A stretch of DNA of 64,000 nucleotides, taken from Edaphochlamys debaryana. Taxonomy: Eukaryota > Chlorophyta > Chlorophyceae > Chlamydomonadales. Positions 1-11,093 of this stretch are shown piece after piece; within the stretch, counting starts at the first letter, position 1; each line of letters begins with the position of its first letter. The stretch lies in contig JAEHOE010000151.1 of the NCBI GenBank assembly GCA_016858145.1, positions 62,001 through 126,000 on the forward strand, given 5' to 3'. The position numbers and the translations under genes were made by a program. The notes below the pieces were generated by a model, which saw only the letters and a list, made by a program, of their open reading frames with translations, was not told where the DNA came from and ran no database searches.

Positions 1-131
1 GTAGCCGCGGCGACTTCTGGAGCGTCTGTAGACGTGGAAGCGCTAGCTTGCGCTTCCCCAGCTGGCTCAGCTGAGGGCGGGACTGTCGGGGCTGGTTCGC
101 CTGAGGGCGCCGCTGCGACCTCGTCCGTCAT
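1..131 (-). CDS. N-terminus of unknown protein (partial, runs off left edge)
   Basis: An ATG on the minus strand at 131 opens a frame that stays open to the left edge (43 codons). It begins MTDEVAAAPSGEPAPTVPP and continues as an Ala/Pro/Glu/Ser-rich stretch. This is low-complexity and gives no family. It could be the disordered N-terminus of a larger protein. The alternative is a chance open frame in GC-rich DNA, but the ATG lies just inside a 2.4-kb stretch without other genes, and the composition resembles disordered N-termini elsewhere in the window. No intron signal is visible within the 131 bases. Confidence 0.4.
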   Translation of the reverse strand, partial: MTDEVAAAPSGEPAPTVPPSAEPAGEAQASASTSTDAPEVAAA

Positions 132-2505
132 CTTTCGGGCTCCCAAATCGAGCTTGTTGTTGTCTAATAAAGCAAGCTGACTGTGGGACCTCGCTTGTGC
201 GAGCGATGGAACACGATTGCGATGGGAGCGCAGCGCGAGCGCGGGCACGATAGATCTACGTGCTTGCCTCTTGGTCAACCGAAGGTGTGAACGCAAAAGC
301 GCGACGGGGGCGGAAATGGTGAAAGTGCGGGCCTTGGCGTCGACACAGCGACAGATGCATCCCGATGACCACCGCGCCACGGACTGGGATGCAAGGGGTC
401 GGCGGGGTATTATCAAGAAGTGTGCGGCCGAGTCAAGGGGAGCAACGGGCGAGCTGGATGACCGGCCGGGCCGCGCACCCCGCACGCGTGTCTGCTCACC
501 CGCGTCTCGCCGCGCCAACGAATAAGCAGAAACAGCAGGAACACTGTTGTACTTCAAGCACTGAGCTGCGCATCAGTCGGGGCTTGCCCCCTTTGGCAGA
601 GCGGGAGCAGGGAGCGGGAGCAAATTGCTACCCGCAGGCACGCCACGCGCGCCACGCGCGGCGCGGCGCAGCAATGCGCCACTCTGGCGCCACTCCGATC
701 CTGAGGTGGGTAGGGGCTGCTTGGCTGCGCAGGGTTGCTGGCGTGGCCTCGGTGGTGGGGTTGGCCTGGGCGGGGGGTTCGCTTTGAGCGACTGCTGAGC
801 GAGCCTGCTGGGGTGGGGCCGTAAGCGTGTCGGGTCGCGGGTCAGTGCCACCATGTGCTGGAGCCTCCGCCATGCTGCTGGCCACGTCACTGTCTCGGGC
901 AGCGGCCAAAGCAAGGCAGCGGCACCCTGCGGGCGGCACTTCAGGAACGTGTCCGGGCTCCGGGGCCCTACCCTTCTGGGGATCCCCGCCACAGCTCCAT
1001 CCCGAGCTACGCCTTGCAGGACGAGGCCGAGGACTTGCCCCTGCCACGAAGGAATCCACACGTCTTCATGGTCTGAGCCACACTCAGCCACGCGCACGTA
1101 CCCTATATCACACACCCCAAAGGACGCACCATGCGGGATGGTTAGACTGTCACGACCCAGGGCCGATTTGGCCGCGGCCCTGTTTGCCAGCCCGCGTGTA
1201 GGCCCTTGCGTCAGTGCGGACACAATTACACGCGGGGTCGTGACAACACCCGCACTTGCAAGCAGGACATCTATCCGTATGCGTATTGGACGCCCGTTCA
1301 GGGCCAAGTATGCAGTAGCGCCGCCATGCTATGCATGAAAGGAAGGTAGAAACCCAAGCCCATACCGTGTCAATACACTTCACGACACTTGATGCAGTGT
1401 CGCAGCCTCCCTGTCACCCATAAGCCCATACAACAGACAATCGAAGTTCTCGCCCAAGTTCAGGACATCCACCGCAGCAGTGGCCTGGCGCCCAGGCCCC
1501 TCCAGTCCATCGCTCTCCAGGCACGCAGCACACACAACAAAAGGTCAAGGGGTTCGGCCTGGGACCGTCGCCTCCCGCCGCCACCAGTCCCACCACTGCA
1601 CAAGGCACCACCACATGAATCAACTGCCCCGGCTTCTGGGGTATCCGGGTTGCAACCGACCATGGGCATAAGAGGTTAAGAGTCCAATCCTGCTCGTTCC
1701 ATGCAGAACTCCGTAAGCCCGGGGCCCCGGTTGCAGTCAACACCCCACCCCCATTGCAGTACAAGTATACTAAAGCATTGCTCTTTGCAGGACTGGATCT
1801 CGAGGCACCGATCATGGGCCCCTGAAACCTAGCCCTACAAACTTGATGATTCAGCATTGCATCATAGCTGATAGGCCATCCACAAAATTCATGCCCCTGC
1901 TCCACGCAAGGGCACCGCTGCGAGTTCCCACAATGCATGCATCTATATTAAGCAGTTCTTGGCAATCGGTGAGCATCCCGTTGAAAGCTTGCGCCAGTGC
2001 GGTGACAAGGCAGCGCCATGGCTCACGGGTCGTACGTGCCATGGGGACCACGCGCGCCCCTGCCGTCGTGCAATGAGGCTGCGCCCCAGCCACTTTCAAA
2101 CGAAGCGCTGGCGGTTTGCGGAGAAGTTTGGCTATGCAGGCAAGCAGTAGGTCAAGGCAGGTAGGAGCGAACAGCAGATAGAGTATACCGTTAGATAGTA
2201 GCCAACACGCACCATGAAGCTATAAGGATTATAACTGGCATGCAACCGACATGCCAAAGAAGTAGCGCCCCAATGGCAGCCCAGGACCCGTGAAGGCCTG
2301 AAAGATAAGCATGTTGCAAGCGTTCCTCCCGCAAGTTGGCCCATCAAGACTTCCGAGCGTGAAGCTCACCAGCTCCTTGGTGCACGTCATCACGCTTTAC
2401 GCTTGGGGGCTTTCCCCGCCGCCAGGCGTCACTTCCGGACCTCCGTCGTGTTGCCTCCATGTCACCCCAAGAATGCTGATTGATTAGTGACGGCGGGCAC
2501 AGCGC
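132..2505. other. Intergenic region, no gene supported
   Basis: About 2.4 kb between the left-edge gene and the stop of membrane-protein copy 1. The open frames here are short, overlap on both strands and lack recognisable protein features. It contains a diverged repeat shared with the 3' flank of copy 2 (see 1195-1420 and 6990-7215), so at least part of it belongs to the tandem duplication unit. Confidence 0.5.
1195..1420. repeat. Diverged repeat in 3' flank of copy 1 (partner 6990-7215)
   Basis: Short matching islands are visible between the two flanks. CACTTGCAAGCAG followed by GACATC...CGTA at about 1253-1280 matches CACTTGCAAGCAG followed by GGCATCCGTAAGCG at about 7044-7070. GCCCATACCG occurs at about 1357 and 7006. 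TGATGCA(G/A)TGTC occurs at about 1390 and 7173. The order is not fully collinear. Both sites lie about 1.1-1.3 kb 3' of the respective stop codons, as expected for an old tandem duplication. Confidence 0.5.
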
Positions 2506-5205
2506 TCACATGGTGAGAGCGGCAGGGCTCACCGCGGCCAGCCTGCTGCTCCCCCGGGGAGTGTCGGCGCCGCCGCCCGGAAGGGCACCCGCCACGGAGA
2601 TCGGCTCCGCCGCCCAGCCTCCCGTCGACTTGCCGCTGCCGCTTGGCGCCCTGAAGCTGTTGCCACGGCTGGCGGGGCGGCTTACCGGCCGGCCCGAGAG
2701 CCTGTTGAATCCCGAGGGGCTGCCGGGGCGCTGGAAGTCCTCGACGAAAACCGCCGACGGAGACACCACCGTCATGTTGTGGGTGAGGGACTTGCCCGTT
2801 GCCGGTCCAGGGCTGACGGGGCTCTGAAGGATACCCACATCGACTGTCGGCGGCGCCAGAGACAGGCCGCCGGGCCAGCGATGGGCCGCGACGCCGCCGG
2901 CCGCCGTGTCGCCGCCGGGAGAGCTCGGCGTAGGGTGAACGGACGGGCTTCGGCTGAAGGAGGGCCGGTGCACCAGTGCATCGCCCTTGGCGCTGCGGCC
3001 CCTCGTTCGGTCCACAACACTGGCGGTGATGGCTGCCATCGTCAGCTCAGTAACGGAGGCATGCGAGCGGGGACCCACGCCGTGCACACCGGGGCCGTGG
3101 TCTTTGTTGGCGGGCGGCTCGGGACCAGCAGTGCTACCCTTGCCGTCGCCATTGCCGCCACCATCGCCGTCGCCGTCGCCGTTGCCGTTCCGACGGTAGT
3201 AGGTGTTTGCGAAGAAGTTCAGAACCACCACCAGGGCCGTGCCCACCTGCAGGAAGGTGCTGAAGGCGCCTGCGGGAAAGGAGGAAGGGCGCCGTGCGGT
3301 CAGAACCCGCAAGCTTGCAAGAACCGATACGAACGAGAGGGGCACCCCCCGTGCCCACACGCACCTCCGCACGTGCCCCACAGGGACAGCCACACGCCGT
3401 CTTGGCTGACCTCAATCTTGTTCCAGAAGGGCTGCAGACGGATGCGGGCCTGCGGGAGCGGGGCGGGGCATGGGAACAGCTAATTTCATGTGCAGTCCAG
3501 TCACGGCGAGTCCCGGACCTCTATGCCCTTGCCTCGAGGAGCATGCATACCGGTAAAGCCCCAAACCACAGTCCCGCCCCCACCTGCTGCAGGCTGTCCA
3601 GGGTGGCGTTCGGCAGCTGGCCGAAGCAGGGCCGCGACGCCAGCTCCACCTGCGACAGAGTGCCGTCCTCCGCCACTCGGGACATGAACCACTCGTGGCG
3701 GAGGCGGCCCTGGTTGTCCTCCGGCTGGGTCCAGTTGAGCGTCCGCACGTAGCTGGCTAGGGAGAGCCCGGGCCCGACTTGGAGTGCGATGACAAAGATA
3801 CCGCTCGGGCAGGTGGGGCCTGCGTGCGGGAGGCAGGCGGGGGCTAGTTAACTTGTGATGGGTCTCGCCCCCTGGACTTCCGCCTTTTGCAAAGCGGCAA
3901 AGCCATTCACTATGGCCCTTGCCCATTCGCCCATCAGAGGGGGCCAAAGCGCCAGAGCTCAATCGTAGACCTGCTCATCAGCTACCCACCGTTGGGGTAG
4001 CACTTGGTCTGGCTGAACACCGACACGGCGCTGCGGGGGGGATAGCCCGGCATGGTGGTGGCGGGGTCGAACAGCACCGACAGGCCGTCATCGGGGTCGT
4101 TGGACCAAAGCAGGTGCAGCGAGGTGCTCTCGTTGGCCTGGGGGGATAGGGAGCGAGGGGTGGTAGGTGAAGGGCAGCAGTGAGGGAGGGTGCATCGGGG
4201 CCTTTGCTTGCATTCTGATCAGCGCCCAAGGTGTGACGGGCGGGGCACAAGGGCCAGGCAAGACGTGAGATGGACACCTGATCGGCCTCGGGCCTCTGAC
4301 CTGCAGGTGGATGCACGTCTCTGAGTCCGGCGGGAGCGGAGAGGCAGCCGTGGCGGCGGCACGGGGGTAGGCGTTGCTGATGATGCTGTGAGCAGGTGGG
4401 GGGCAGGCGAAACGCAGAGATGAGGCCTTGTAACGCATACACCACGGCTCCAGGAAGCAGGGTTATCCCGCACAGCCCGGGTTTGAGAGTAAAGGTCCCG
4501 TGCCCACCATCCGCTTGTGGCCAGGCAGGTGATGTTGATGGGGAAGGTGGGTCCCTGGCCCAGGGTCCAGTCCATGAGGTTGGTCTGAGGAAGGGGCCCG
4601 GGGCGCGGAGGGGAGCATGCATCATGAGACGCGCACATGCTGACGTAGTGTTCTTCAACCTCCCACTCGCGCCCTCGGGCTTCCCTTCCCCTCAGGTCCT
4701 CCCTGTCTCCCAGCAGTACGTCCGTCCGTCGTCCCTACCTGGGTTGGGGTCTGGTGAAGGAACGCATAGACCAAGAAGGCCGTGTAGATGGCCGTTCCGA
4801 CGAGCACCAGGAGGCTGTCAGGAAGACGGAGGGTGCAACTTTGGTGGCACTCAGGACGCCCGGTCGAGTCACGGCCAGGCCCGGGTTAGGACGAAACCGT
4901 GACATGTCTGCTCGTTTACCCTGGAGTGAGGGGCCCAATTTCTGCGCTTGCCCGGCTCGCCTGATTGTCCCGCCGATGATGCTGGAGGGCTGGATGTCTC
5001 GGGCGAAGAGGTCGAGGGTGTGCATAACTTTTCGCGGGGCCGCGCCAAGCGCACTCGCGGCAGCTATCTTTGTGCCTGCAGTATGCCAGTGATGACGCGC
5101 AGCTGCTCCGGCGTCCGGGGTTCCCGGCAGGCTGCATGCTTCCTGGTCGAGCAAAGCCTTTTCGCTTGGCCTCGGCGAATCCGGCTGTACGCTAGCGTGC
5201 ACCAT
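2506..5205 (-). CDS. Two-pass membrane glycoprotein-like protein, copy 1 (family unknown)
   Basis: Eight exons on the minus strand: 5205-4961, 4814-4739, 4584-4508, 4385-4301, 4137-3990, 3756-3584, 3449-3365 and 3269-2506, giving 550 aa with all phases compatible. The start is the ATG at 5205 (MVHASVQPDS); the in-frame codon further up is TTG. Residues 1-82 are soluble and end in a conserved stretch (DLFARDIQPSSIIGGTI). A membrane segment follows at about 83-103 (LLVLVGTAIYTAFLVYAF). Residues 104-296 form an exoplasmic domain with five sequons (NIT, NES, NAS, NWT, NAT) and six Cys. A second membrane segment lies at about 297-321 (FLQVGTALVVVLNFFA). A 230-aa Gly/Ser/Pro-rich tail follows, starting with a Gly-Asn-Asp repeat. 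Two membrane helices around a glycosylated loop recall P2X, CDC50 or ERGIC proteins in layout only; I see no signature of any of them. Intron 1 appears to use a GC donor. Copy 2 lies 5.7 kb away. Confidence 0.75.
3135..3195. repeat. GNGDGD-coding hexanucleotide-like microsatellite
   Basis: Repeats of the GCCGTC/GCCATT type encode the Gly-Asn-Asp run just after the second membrane segment of membrane-protein copy 1. Copy 2 has a shorter, different version at about 8810-8855, so the tract has expanded or contracted since duplication. Confidence 0.7.
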
Positions 5206-6272
5206 TGAAGACAAGCTAAGGCACTAGTTGGGTTGGTGAAGCACAGCAAGGGGCGCACACCGGCCCCTGCCAGTCACTGCCCTGGCTTGACGGCGCGTTC
5301 GCAGCTGAAGCACATAGGACTGGCAGCTGCTGTGTGTGTGACTTCACTTACAGCACTGGATGCTATTACTGTGAAAAGTAATGGCCGTCTCCGGTCAGTC
5401 CAGTCATGCAGTCCGCAGAAACCGCGGAGTACGCCTGCGCTTCCGCTGCGGGTTAACCACGAGCTGCGTGTCCATCAATGTACTCCTATGCGTCCGCGAC
5501 TCTCCTGAAGTCGTTTTAGCGCTCGTCGCACACTCGTCGCGTTGGCCCAAGGTGCGTGCACATCTTGGCTCGTCGTGCGTGGCATACGCCCGGGCAGCCC
5601 GGGTACCCGGGTTGGCATGCAAGGAGTAATCCGGCGTTGCCAAGTTGGCGGTTCGCACAGCGCTGCAGCGCTGAGCGCGCCGAGCGCGGTGAGGCTCAGT
5701 GCCAAGAGGGGTCAACAGGGGTCCAGCCCCCCCTGGCCCCCGATAACAAGCCCAGGGCACTCCCGGGCAGAGGCCAGGTCACCTCCCTCGTCCCCTCTGG
5801 CACGCTCTGGCTCCTGCGAGTTTAGCAACCGGGTCCCTGTTAGAAGGCATGGGAGCTGCGAACAGAGCATGGGGGTAGATGAGTACTGGACAGCATGGGC
5901 CATGCAGATCAAGGGATTTACAGCAGACAGCTTAGCGGTACGGCGGTACCGCACAAGCACGCAGGATCGTGCGTGGTCCAGGAGCGGTCGCGGGCTGCAG
6001 TGGTGCTGGGCCGGGGGTGCTGATGTGCCCAAGGCAGCGGGGGTGGTCTCGGTGTGAGGGTTGGGACCTTGGGGGTAGGTGGGTATGGGTTTGGGCGCGC
6101 ACTAGGTAGGGAAACGCATCCGTGCTGTGCCTCAGACCGTCAGTGCCTGTGTGTCGATTGCCTCGTGACTGTTTAGTGCCTCGATTGACTCACGCAGCGG
6201 GCGAAGCTAGCAACAGCCCCGTGGGAGCGGTACTGCTACCGTACTCCAGGGACGTGTCCGCGGCCTGGTTCG

Positions 6273-6542
6273 TCAGGGGATCCTTGTACAGCCGCAGCTT
6301 GACTGAGCCACACCTTGATGGCTGACTAGCCCTTGATGGAGGAAGGCAGGATGAGGCGGGGCGGAGGCCTTCTGCTGCGCAAACCAAGCGGGAGTGAGTT
6401 GCAGGGCAGTGGCGGGCCGGGGGTAGGAAATGGCACGGCGTACGACGAAGCCCACGAAGGGGATGGAGGAGAGGCCGAGCCAGACAGCCAGTGATGTGGC
6501 ACGCCAGGCAGGCCTCTGGGAAGCATGCTGCATAACAGCCAT
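6273..6542 (-). CDS. Possible small single-pass membrane protein (weak)
   Basis: An ATG at 6542 (MAVMQHASQRPAWRATSL) opens an 89-codon frame with one hydrophobic stretch (LAVWLGLSSIPFVGFVV) flanked by Arg residues, as in small organellar inner-membrane subunits. The second half is less protein-like. A second coding-looking stretch lies at about 6309-6190 behind a possible acceptor, with a different phase, so a spliced form is possible. I recognise no family. It sits alone in the spacer between the duplicated genes and has no visible counterpart near copy 1. It may be spurious. Confidence 0.2.
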   Translation of the reverse strand: MAVMQHASQRPAWRATSLAVWLGLSSIPFVGFVVRRAISYPRPATALQLTPAWFAQQKASAPPHPAFLHQGLVSHQGVAQSSCGCTRIP

Positions 6543-6989
6543 CGTGAGAGCGGGGACTAGGGCCTTCTGAGACCCGTGAGGAGTCAGTACAAGTCTTGTT
6601 GATAGTTTACTAGGGGCCTTGCGTGCTTGCTTCCGCTGCAAAACAACGGCCCCAGCACACCAATGACTACTCCTTGGTGGTGCCTGGTGCGTCCCAATGG
6701 TGCGTCCCCGCCTCCCTACCCAGGAAGACCAAGCATGCCTGATCCCCGCCTGAAACCCAAAGACCGCTGCCACGGAAGCCAACACGCCCCATGCCCCACG
6801 GCCCAGGTCGACACCCTGCCCTGGCCTTCACGGGTCTGACCTCGTATTGCACCGTCCAACAGGCCCCCGATACGGGCAGCCGGCAAGTGTTGATCATATT
6901 ACGAGGGATTTCCCTACAAAATAAGCCGTCCACAAACAGCGACGGGGTGTGTGCTGAGCCACGCTTCAGTGGCTGAGACCCCACCCACA

Positions 6990-7215
6990 CTTCCTCAAAC
7001 ACATGCCCATACCGGTATTGAGACACTGCACGCGCTGATACACCCCCACTTGCAAGCAGGGCATCCGTAAGCGTTTCGGCGCGCAGACAAAGACGTCAGA
7101 CAAGGGCGGCTACCTCAGCAGGAAGGGGAAAGCCCCATCCATGACGGCAACCCACCGCCCAACATCGATACCGGCATGATTGATGCAATGTCCCAGCATC
7201 ACTGTTTCCAACAAT
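6990..7215. repeat. Diverged repeat in 3' flank of copy 2 (partner 1195-1420)
   Basis: Partner of the island described at 1195-1420. It shares CACTTGCAAGCAG, GCCCATACCG and TGATGCAATGTC-like words at a similar distance from the stop codon of the paralogue. Confidence 0.5.
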
Positions 7216-8197
7216 CTTCCGCAATTTGTAGCACACCCTCTGCGGGGATATTAAGCAGTGATCGAATGGGCACTCACCCGCCCCAGCAAGGTGGGATCCG
7301 TCTTTGAAAATCATCCTCCCACGCTGCTCTCACCGTCCATGGGTCCATCAGGACTCGGGTCAGAACCTACGAATCCTCAATTTGGGCCCTGCCAGCCCAC
7401 CATCTCAACATTGACTTCTAAAGCGTCAACCCTCTCCCCACCACGCGTTCGTTGACAGCCACTCCGTCGGCAACTGCAGGGTTAACCTCGGCAGCCCGCG
7501 CCATTTACGTAAGCATGCCAGGGGTAGGGTCTCCGCTAAACACGGTTCCCCACAGGCAGGCCGGTTCCAAGGGTTTGTGCTGACATAAGCAGCAAGTTCC
7601 GTAGCGCCCATAAGAACTCAATCACATGTTCAAAGGGTTCTGTGGGCCCGTACAAGCACCCCACAATCGTAGTCAGGCGCCTGCAAGCCATACAGGACGC
7701 AGGAAGGGCTGAGCCCCTGCCTCGCGGGCATCAAGCCTACGAAGAAGGCGTGGTGATATGTGTGGTAGGTGCTCTCAGCAGGATCTATTTCATATCGTAT
7801 CAGAGTGGCATAAAGCATCAATACCAATACCGCTATGGCGTCAGACAAGCATGACGCTTCAACGATAAGCACAACCCCCGGCAGACCCAACAAGAGCCGG
7901 GCATACGGTTATAAGCCCCAAGGCCACGATACACTCTTCTGCATCTCCCTCGGCAGCCTCCACTGACAAGCCCCAATGCAGAACAAGCTCTCACATTCAA
8001 GACGTGCAGCCTGTCCACGGCAAGCCAGGATAACCAATGATAGATGCCGTGACAATAAATCCTTAGCAACAGCCGCCGGCTGACATGAGCCGGCTGACAG
8101 GTCAAGGGCCGGTCATAGGGTGGTCAGTCCACACCCTCTTGTCTGCGTCGTCTCTCAGAGCCGCCAATCCATCGAACAAGCCCTCGCGCAAGCATGC

Positions 8198-11093
8198 TCA
8201 CACGTTGAAGACGGCAGGGGTCACCGCCGCCAGCCTGCTGCTGCGGGGCGTGTCGGTGCCGCCACCGGGAGCGCCGCTGACAGTCGTCATGGGTGCCGAG
8301 GTCCAACCCCCCGAGGGCGCTCCGTTGGCGCTGATCCTGAAGCTGCTGCCGCGGCTGGCGGGGCGGCTCGAGGGCCTGGTGAAACCCGATGGGCTGCTGG
8401 GGGGCTGGAAGTCCTCCACCACCACAGCCGAGGTGGAGATCGCTCCCCTGCTGTAGCCGCGGATGGGGGCAGGAGGGTTGGTGAAGCCCTGCCGGTCAGC
8501 CACGTCGCTTGCTGTGGCGATCGGGTTGGTGTGGGCGTGCCAGCGAGGGACGGTGCCGCCGCCGGCCGCCGAGTCGCCGCCGGGCGAGTTGAGCGCGGGG
8601 TGGACCGAGTGGTTGCGGTTGAAGGAGGGCCGGTGCGCCAGTGCATCGCCCTTCATGCTACGGCCGCCCCTGGCTCGGTCCAAAACACTGGCGGTAATGG
8701 CGGCCATAGACAGCTCGGTGACGGAGGCGTACGAGCGTGGCCCCAGGCCGGCACCGCCGTGGCCGTGGTCTTTGTCGGCGGGCGGCTCGGCAGCCGGGGG
8801 AGCGGCATTACCGTTGCCCTCGCCGTCGCCGTTGCGGTTGCCGTTGCGGCGGTTGTAGTAGGAGCTTGCGAAGAAGTTCATGACCACCACCAGGGCCGTG
8901 CCCACCTGCAGGAAGGTGCTGAAGGCACCTGCGGGAAAGGAGGCAGGGCGGCGTGCGGTCAGAACCCGCAAGCGTGCAAAAACCGACACGAACGAGAGGG
9001 GCACCCCCCGTGCCCACACGCACCTCCGCACGTGCCCCAAAGGGACAGCCACACGCCGTCTTGGCTGACCTCAATCTTGTTCCAGAAGGGCTGCAGACGG
9101 ATGCGGGCCTGCGAGAAAGGGGACGGGCATCAAGTCATGTCAAGGAAGGGCACGTGTCGTCCAGTCACGGCGGGGTCCCAGACCGGTGTGCCCTTGCCTC
9201 GAGGAGTTGATATTCCACAACAGGCAGTATGCGGGAATCCCGCCTGACAGCCCCGGCCCCACCTGCTGCAGGCTGGCCAGGGTGGCGTTCGGCAGCTGGC
9301 CGAAGCAGGGCCGCGACGCCAGCTCCACCTGCGACAGAGTGCCGTCCTCCGCCACTCGGGACATGAACCACTCGTGGCGGAGGCGGCCCTGGTTGTCCTC
9401 CGGCTGGGTCCAGTTGAGCGTCCGCACGTAGCTGGCTAGGGAGAGCCCGGGCCCGACTTGGAGTGCGATGACAAAGATACCGCTGGGGCAGGTGGGGCCT
9501 GCGTGCGGGAGGCAGGCGGGGGCTAGTTAACTTGTGATGGCTTACGGGGCTCGCCCCCTGGACTACCGCCTTGCAAAGAGCGGCAAAGCCATTCACTATG
9601 GCCCTTGCCCATTCGCCCATCGGAGAGGGCCAAAGCGCCAGAGCTCAATCGTAGACCTGCTTATCAGCTACCCACCGTTGGGGTAGCACTTGGTCTGGCT
9701 GAACACCGACACGGCGCTGCGGGGGGGATAGCCCGGCATGGTGGTGGCGGGGTCGAACAGCACCGACAGGCCGTCATCGGGGTCGTTGGACCAAAGCAGG
9801 TGCAGCGAGGTGCTCTCGTTGGCCTGGGGGGATAGGGAGCGAGGGGTGGTAGGTGAAGGGCAGCAGTGAGGGAGGGTGCATCGGGGCCTTTGCTTGCATT
9901 CTGATCAGCGCCCAAGGTGTGACGGGCGGGGCACAAGGGCCAGGCAAGACACAAAATGGACACCTGATCGGCCTCGGGCCTCTGACCTGCAGGTGGATGC
10001 ACGTCTCTGAGTCCGGCGGGAGCGGAGAGGCAGCCGTGGCGGCGGCACGGGGGTAGGCGTTGCTGATGATGCTGTGAGCAGGCGAGGGGGCAGGCGAAAC
10101 GCAGAGATGAGGCCTTGTAACGCATACATCATGATTATGGAAGGCTGGAAGCAGGGTTACGCAGCGCAGCCCGGGTTTGAGAGTAAAGGTCCCGTGCCCA
10201 CCATCCGCTGGTGGCCAGGCAGGTGATGTTGATGGGGAAGGTGGGTCCCTGGCCCAGGGTCCAGTCCATGAGGTTGGTCTGAGGAGGGGGTTGTGGCGCG
10301 GAGGGAAGCACCCGTAGAGGGCAGTTGGCCTGGGCGCAAGCAAACCTCTCATGGCTATGGTCAACGGTTATGAGCACGCATGAGCGTAACCGCCAGCGAC
10401 TGAACCAGAACGCTTGGCTGTAAGAGCGCCCAGCGCCGTCACGGCAGCACCTTCGCCTGCGCCTCTTATGCGCAGCTCAGTGAACCTTTGTGAGGTGAGT
10501 GATACCATTGTGAGGTGAGTATATGCGGACGTAGTGTTCTTCAACCTCCCACTCGCGCCCTCGGGCTTCTCTTCCCCTCAGGTCCTCCCTGTCTCCCAGC
10601 AGTACGTCCGTCCGTCGTCCATACCTGGGTTGGGGTCTGGTGGAGGAACGCATAGACCAAGAAGGCCGTGTAGATGGCCGTTCCGACCAGCACCAGGGCA
10701 CTGTAAGGGGAGTGGGGTTTAGCTTGAGGTTAGGGACGCAGGGGTCACCACGGCACGAATTCCTGCTGTGAAGAGTTTGTCAGGGAAGCCTCATAGCCGC
10801 ATAGCCGCCAGGCGCTTGTACTCTTGGAAGGCCTACCTTATGGTTGCGCCGATCACGCTGGAGGGCTGAACATCCCTCGCGAAGAGGTCGATTGTATGGA
10901 TAATTTTCCGTGGAGCACGCAGAGCCTGGACGGCAGCTATTTTTGTGCCGGCATCGTGCCAGTGCTTGCGAGCGTCCGCTCCGGGGTCTTCCTTATCGCC
11001 GACCGGGCTGCTGGCTTCGTAATCAAGCAGGGCTCTCTCGCTCTGCCTTGAAGCGGGAGAGTCCGGCGTGGTCTGCAGCGTTGCGAGCCCCAT
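8198..11093 (-). CDS. Two-pass membrane glycoprotein-like protein, copy 2 (family unknown)
   Basis: Eight exons: 11093-10837, 10700-10625, 10278-10202, 10071-9987, 9823-9676, 9435-9263, 9108-9024 and 8928-8198, giving 543 aa. Exons 2-7 have exactly the same lengths as in copy 1 (76, 77, 85, 148, 173, 85). The ATG at 11093 gives MGLATLQTTPDSP. A longer upstream frame exists but does not align with copy 1, so this start is preferred. The layout matches copy 1: N-terminal soluble part ending DLFARDVQPSSVIGATI, a first membrane segment (ALVLVGTAIYTAFLVYAF), a sequon-bearing exoplasmic domain, a second membrane segment (FLQVGTALVVVMNFFA) and a low-complexity tail. Intron 1 uses an ordinary GT donor here. 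Exons 2-7 and most introns between them are nearly identical to copy 1, while exon 1, intron 1 and the tail have diverged. Function unknown. Confidence 0.75.

Larger units (their letters stand above)
5206..8197. other. 3-kb intergenic region between the tandem membrane-protein genes
   Basis: This contains the 5' flank of copy 1 and the 3' flank of copy 2. No long coding frame with plausible exons was found apart from one weak short candidate at 6273-6542. The 3' flank repeat at 6990-7215 resembles 1195-1420. Confidence 0.5.

Noticed and set aside
2506..11093. Assignment of the tandem membrane proteins to P2X, DEG/ENaC, CDC50 or ERGIC families
   Set aside because: Only the two-helix layout agrees; none of the characteristic motifs of these families could be found by eye.
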